Part shown: in pieces, positions 60,722 to 64,000 of the stretch
Layout of the letters: every line of letters starts with the position of its first letter
Numbering within the stretch: position 1 is the stretch's first letter
NCBI RefSeq assembly: GCF_015477605.1
Contig: NZ_JADLQX010000012.1
Coordinates: forward strand, 155,606-219,605
Source: Nocardia amamiensis
Lineage (GTDB): Bacteria; Actinomycetota; Actinomycetes; Mycobacteriales; Mycobacteriaceae
Direction: 5' to 3'
Length of the DNA: 64,000 bases
The notes under the pieces: model-generated
What the model was told of the DNA's origin: nothing
The model's database searches: none
What the model saw: only the letters and a program-made list of their open reading frames with translations
Program-made: the position numbers and the translations under genes

Positions 60722-61672
60722 CTAGCGACCCGGCGTCGGGGTGAAACGCGTGGTGCGCGTCATTCCGGCGGCCCGCCCCTTCTCCGCGATCACCTGCGCC
60801 ATCTTGGCGCTCGCCTCGTCGATCATCTCGTCGCCGAGCATGACCGCGCCGCGGGCGCCACCGGCGGCAGAAGTGTGGAAGGCGTAGGCGTCCAGGATCT
60901 CCTCGGCACGGTCGTAGTCGGACTGGCGTGGGCTGAAGATCTCGTTCGCCGGCTCGATCTGGCCGGGGTGCAGCACCCACTTGCCGTCGAACCCGAGCGC
61001 CGCGGTGCGCGCGGCCGCCCGCCGGAAGCCTTCGACATCCCGGATCTGCAGGTACGGACCGTCGATCGCCTGGAGCCCGTGCGCGCGGGCGGCGAGCAGG
61101 ATGGTCATCAGGATGTGGTGGTAGGCGTCGCCGGTGTCGTAGCCCTCCGGCTGTTCGCCGACCACCAGCGTGCGCATGTTGATACTGGCCATGAAATCGG
61201 CCGGACCGAACACCAGGGTCTGCACCCGGGGGCTCGCGGTGGCGATCGCATCGATATTGCGCAGTCCCAGCGCGTTCTCGATCTGCGGCTCGATGCCGAT
61301 CCGGCCGACGTCCAGGCCGCAGGTCTTCTCCAGCTGGGTCAGCAGCAGGTCGAGGGCGCGCACCTGACCGGCGTCGGTCACCTTGGGCAGCAGAATCGCG
61401 TCCAGCGCCGCGCCGGCGCCTTCGACCACAGAAATGACATCGGTATACGTCCATTCGGTGGTCCAGTCGTTCACCCGCACCACGCGCAGCTGCGATCCCC
61501 AGCCGGAGTCGTTCAGCGCCGCCACGATATTCGCCCGCGCCTCGGCCTTGGCCACCGGCGCGACCGCGTCCTCCAGATCGAGGAACACCTCGTCGACGGG
61601 CAGCGTCTTGGCTTTCTCGATCATCTTCGTGTTGCTGCCCGGGCAGGCGAGCACCGAACGGCGCGGCTTCAT
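60722..61672 (-). CDS. CitE-like HpcH/HpaI aldolase family protein
   Basis: 316 aa from ATG 61672 (GGGAG 5 nt upstream). The CitE fold shows RRSVLACPGSN, VDEVFLDLEDAVAP, Mg-binding Glu/Asp (IEPQIENALGL, GPADF) and the terminal segment GKWVLHPGQI. The family includes citramalyl-CoA and malyl-CoA lyase-type enzymes (CLYBL, LtmA-like) rather than citrate lyase itself; it would cleave acyl-CoA thioesters. It stands alone, so citrate lyase is unlikely. Confidence 0.88.
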   Translation of the reverse strand: MKPRRSVLACPGSNTKMIEKAKTLPVDEVFLDLEDAVAPVAKAEARANIVAALNDSGWGSQLRVVRVNDWTTEWTYTDVISVVEGAGAALDAILLPKVTDAGQVRALDLLLTQLEKTCGLDVGRIGIEPQIENALGLRNIDAIATASPRVQTLVFGPADFMASINMRTLVVGEQPEGYDTGDAYHHILMTILLAARAHGLQAIDGPYLQIRDVEGFRRAAARTAALGFDGKWVLHPGQIEPANEIFSPRQSDYDRAEEILDAYAFHTSAAGGARGAVMLGDEMIDEASAKMAQVIAEKGRAAGMTRTTRFTPTPGR

Positions 61673-61723
61673 GATGACTCCCGTCGATCGTGGCGCGGGG
61701 GCGGACACCCGCTCGCGAACCTC

Positions 61724-61735
61724 TAGCCTGGCAGC
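61724..61735 (+). promoter_or_regulatory. leaderless promoter -10 box for the MgtE-N/CBS gene
   Basis: TAGCCT (61724-61729), 6 nt, then the ATG at 61736. Confidence 0.6.
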
Positions 61736-63016
61736 ATGGCAGCAACCAGGGTGTACGTCGCCAGGCTGGCCGGCCTGGTGGTGCTGGGACCGGACGGCGA
61801 GTCTATCGGCCGGATCCGTGACGTCGTCGTGGCCATCCGCTACGACCGCCAGCAACCACGCGTGCACGGACTCGTCGTCGAACTGCCCACCCGGCGGCGC
61901 ATATTCGTGCCGATCCTGCGAGTCACCGCGATCGAGCCGGGTATGGTCACGCTGAACACCGGGACGGTCAGCCTGCGGCGCTTCACCCAGCGACCCGGCG
62001 AGATGCTCGCCTTGGCGCAGATCGTCGATTCGGCGGTCCGGGTGCAGGACCCGGACCTGCCGGATCTGACCGGCGTGGACGTGCACGTGGCGGATCTCGG
62101 CATCGAACAGGCCCGCAGCAGGGACTGGCTGGTCAGCCGGGTGGCCGTGCGCGGGCACCGCAGGCTGGGCCGCAGGCGCGCCGTGCACGTGGTCGACTGG
62201 ACCAGGGTGTCCGGCCTGACTCCCTACGAGATCGACAGGCGCGGACAGGACGTCACTCAGCTGCTGGAACAGTTCGAGGGGATGCGCGCGGCCGACGTCG
62301 CACATCTGCTGCGCGAGCTGCCGGAGAAGCGGCGCGTCGAAGTGGCCGTCGCGCTGGACGACGAACGCCTCGCCGACGTGGTGCAGGAACTGCCCGACGA
62401 CGAGCAGGTCGAGCTGCTCAGCCACCTGGAGACGCGCAGGGCCGCCGACCTGCTCGAGGCGATGGACCCCGACGACGCCGCCGACCTGCTGGGCGAACTG
62501 CCCGAGGGGGAGGCCGAATCGCTGCTGGCCCTGATGGATCCACAGGAGTCCGAGCCGGTCCGCAGGCTGCTCGAGCACTCCCCCTACAGCGCCGGCGGTT
62601 TGATGACGCCGAAGCCGGTCATCCTGACGCCGTCCACGACGGTGGCCGAGGCGCTGGCGCGGGTGCGCAATCCCGACCTGACCCCGGCACTGGCCTCCAT
62701 GGTGTTCGTGGTCCGTCCGCCCACCGCGACGCCGACCGGCCGCTACCTCGGTTCGGTGCACATCCAGCAATTGCTACGCGAGCCGCCCGCCCATCTGGTC
62801 GGCGGCATTCTCGACACCGACCTCTCGCCGCTGCACCCCGAACTCCCGCTGGCCGCGGTGACTCGCTACTTCGCGACCTACAACCTGGTCTGCGGGCCGG
62901 TGGTGGACGAGGAGAATCACCTGCTCGGCGCGGTCAGCGTCGACGACGTGCTCGACCATCTCCTGCCCGAGGACTGGCGCGATCAGGAGACGAACGACGA
63001 AAGAGGTGGAGCATGA
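61736..63016 (+). CDS. PRC-barrel/MgtE-N/CBS domain protein (Rv1232c-like)
   Basis: 426 aa. N-terminal PRC-barrel-like part (residues 1-170), then MgtE intracellular N-type helical repeats (MRAADVAHLLRELPEKRRVEV, LETRRAADLLEAMDPDDAADLL), and a C-terminal CBS pair (YSAGGLMTPKPVILTPSTTV). It has no membrane helices, so it is the cytosolic regulatory half of an MgtE-like system without its channel, presumably a nucleotide- or Mg-sensing protein. Its neighbour DUF1003 and nearby corA support a Mg2+-related role. Ends before a block of GAGCGA repeats. Confidence 0.82.
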   Translation: MAATRVYVARLAGLVVLGPDGESIGRIRDVVVAIRYDRQQPRVHGLVVELPTRRRIFVPILRVTAIEPGMVTLNTGTVSLRRFTQRPGEMLALAQIVDSAVRVQDPDLPDLTGVDVHVADLGIEQARSRDWLVSRVAVRGHRRLGRRRAVHVVDWTRVSGLTPYEIDRRGQDVTQLLEQFEGMRAADVAHLLRELPEKRRVEVAVALDDERLADVVQELPDDEQVELLSHLETRRAADLLEAMDPDDAADLLGELPEGEAESLLALMDPQESEPVRRLLEHSPYSAGGLMTPKPVILTPSTTVAEALARVRNPDLTPALASMVFVVRPPTATPTGRYLGSVHIQQLLREPPAHLVGGILDTDLSPLHPELPLAAVTRYFATYNLVCGPVVDEENHLLGAVSVDDVLDHLLPEDWRDQETNDERGGA

Positions 63017-63150
63017 GGGAGCGACAGCGAGGGGGCGGTATGAGCGAACGGCAGCGAGGGGGCGGCGTGAGCGAGCGGCAGCGAGCGAAGCATCAACACA
63101 GCCGAGCACTCGCTCGTGACGACGCCGAGCGACAGCGAGGGGGCGGCATG
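63012..63150 (+). repeat. tandem GAGCGA-CAGCGAGGGGGCGG repeats
   Basis: Three to four copies of a unit containing GAGCGA, CAGCGAGGGGGCGG and TGAGCGA. The middle copies match the 58408 repeat core (GAGCGAGCG-CAGCGAGCGAA). Confidence 0.65.
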
Positions 63151-63164
63151 AGCGAGGTGGAGGC

Positions 63165-63779
63165 ATGACCGAGAGCGACACCGGCGTGCGGATCGGCCAC
63201 AGCAGGGCACGCCAACGCCTGGAGACGCCGCTGGAAAGCCGGTTCCGGCTGGAGTGGGACGCCGAAGCGATGGCCCGCAGCAGCGAGCGGGTGGCGCGGT
63301 TCCTCGGGACCGGACGGTATCTGGCGGTTCAGACGATCGTGGTGGTGGTGTGGATCCTGTTGAACGTGTTCGCGGTCAGGCTGCGGTGGGATCCGTATCC
63401 GTTTATTTTGCTGAATCTGGCCTTCTCCACCCAGGCCGCGTACGCCGCGCCGCTGATCCTGCTCGCGCAGAACCGGCAGGACAACCGGGACCGGGTCGCC
63501 TTGGAGGAGGACCGGATGCGGGCCGCTCAGACCAAGGCGGACACCGAGTTTCTGGCCCGGGAACTCGCCGCGTTGCGCCTCGCCGTCGGCGAGGTGGTCA
63601 CCCGTGATTACGTGCGCCGCGAATTAGAGGAAATAAAAGGAATTCTGGACCGGATCGAATCCGCGGAATCCGTGGAACGCGAGATTCGCGCGGAAGGAAC
63701 GGGAAAGGCGGGGCGCAAGAAAAGCTCCGGCCGAAAGTCCGCTCCGACACCGGTTTCACCGCCGATAAGCGAAGATTGA
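63165..63779 (+). CDS. DUF1003 family membrane protein (Rv1233c-like)
   Basis: 204 aa. RVARFLGTGRYLAVQTIVVVVWILLNV begins the DUF1003 domain; two TM helices (about residues 55-75 and 85-105) flank WDPYPFILLNLAFS, the family core. A long charged C-terminal helix with RELEEIKGILDRIE and a Lys-rich tail follows. Starts at ATG 63165 after GGTGGAGGC. Part of the syntenic block with the MgtE-N/CBS protein. Confidence 0.85.
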   Translation: MTESDTGVRIGHSRARQRLETPLESRFRLEWDAEAMARSSERVARFLGTGRYLAVQTIVVVVWILLNVFAVRLRWDPYPFILLNLAFSTQAAYAAPLILLAQNRQDNRDRVALEEDRMRAAQTKADTEFLARELAALRLAVGEVVTRDYVRRELEEIKGILDRIESAESVEREIRAEGTGKAGRKKSSGRKSAPTPVSPPISED

Positions 63780-63899
63780 CCGGAAATACCCGACAACCAC
63801 CTGACTGGTGGGTAACCTGGACACGTTGTCCTGAGCGACCCGGGCAGGGGATGTCCCGGACAACCGCTCCCGTGACGTCGAGGGATTGGGTGTGGCCGT
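63780..63899 (+). promoter_or_regulatory. upstream region of the last gene
   Basis: Contains the hairpin CCACC-TGACT-GGTGG, then TAACCT (possible -10) and GGACA/TGTCC. An about 75-nt leader is implied. No riboswitch class is evident to me. Confidence 0.35.
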
Positions 63900-64000
63900 A
63901 TGCGTGTTTCTGCTCCGGTGACGGTCTCGGCTTTGGTGGTTGCTGGTGTGGTGGTGAGTGGTTCGGGGGTGGTGTCGGGGCCGGTGGTGTCGGGGTCGGG
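63900..64000 (+). CDS. exported protein, 5' end only
   Basis: Only 33 codons are visible: MRVSAPVTVSALVVAGVVVS, then a Gly/Ser/Val-rich stretch. This is a short signal peptide. The protein is cut by the window end, so function cannot be assigned. Gly/Ser/Val codon bias here is T-richer than the surroundings (many GTG and TCG/GGT). Confidence 0.55.
   Translation, partial: MRVSAPVTVSALVVAGVVVSGSGVVSGPVVSGS

Noticed and set aside
63780..63899. Cyclic di-AMP riboswitch upstream of the last gene
   Set aside because: Hairpins exist, but the conserved ydaO-type core motifs are not visible.

Overview
The window is high-GC actinobacterial chromosome, most likely from a Nocardia-like member of the Mycobacteriales. 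This is inferred from a fused acyltransferase/E1 2-oxoglutarate enzyme (kgd), ESX-type WXG100/PPE/EspG genes, a mymA-like oxidative lipid operon (Baeyer-Villiger monooxygenase, SDR, lipase, FadD), and a corA / stress-membrane / MgtE-N / DUF1003 block that I remember as syntenic with M. tuberculosis Rv1232c-Rv1239c. Many genes also have a TANNNT -10 box exactly 6-7 nt before the start codon, the actinobacterial leaderless-transcript signature. Species cannot be proven from the sequence alone.

Layout. 1-4.3 kb: secreted beta-propeller protein (partial), alpha/beta hydrolase, orphan ESX module (helical protein, PPE-like protein, EspG). 4.4-13.9 kb: DoxX-like protein, gamma-carbonic anhydrase fold, phosphoribosyltransferase, nitrilase-type amidohydrolase, DEAD-box helicase, a large TM0106-type nuclease/helicase with degenerate ATPase motifs, PLP-dependent aldolase/deaminase. 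14-19 kb: TetR-like effector protein, PtpB-like phosphatase, truncated acyl-CoA synthetase, crotonase, glutathionyl-hydroquinone-reductase-like protein. 19-25.6 kb: ABC-2 transporter and a double ABC exporter broken by a frameshift. 25.7-29.5 kb: kgd with a strong terminator.

29.8-36.6 kb is the accessory region. On the minus strand a protein of unknown function (30152-30886) is followed by an RNA segment holding a circularly permuted tRNA-like fold (closed acceptor stem, open anticodon stem, as in bacterial YrlA-type Y RNAs), then an Asn-type tRNA with a poor acceptor stem, then a terminator. Next come an ESX toxin cassette (two WXG100 proteins, a 453-aa toxin-like protein, a candidate immunity protein), two truncated genes joined head to head (phosphotransferase and HEPN fragments), and a NERD-domain membrane protein with 37-aa tandem repeats.

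36.7-48.5 kb: a probable pseudogene, a TetR repressor with clear operators divergent from the mymA-like operon (ending in a terminator), a TenA-like protein, a molybdopterin oxidoreductase, a Uma2 nuclease-like protein, and an MFS exporter with its PadR regulator. 48.9-53.6 kb: glycine betaine/choline-type ABC importer with two binding proteins. 53.6-64 kb: malic enzyme, a repeat-rich intergenic stretch, FAD oxidoreductase, PHP phosphoesterase, CorA, SUFU-like protein, GSP17M-like protein, CitE-like lyase, MgtE-N/CBS protein, DUF1003 protein, and the start of an exported protein.

Intergenic regions repeatedly carry a modular GC-rich repeat built around GAGCGAAGGC-type and CTGAGGACG-type units. 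Most open reading frames on the opposite strand of these genes are GC-rich shadows and are not annotated.
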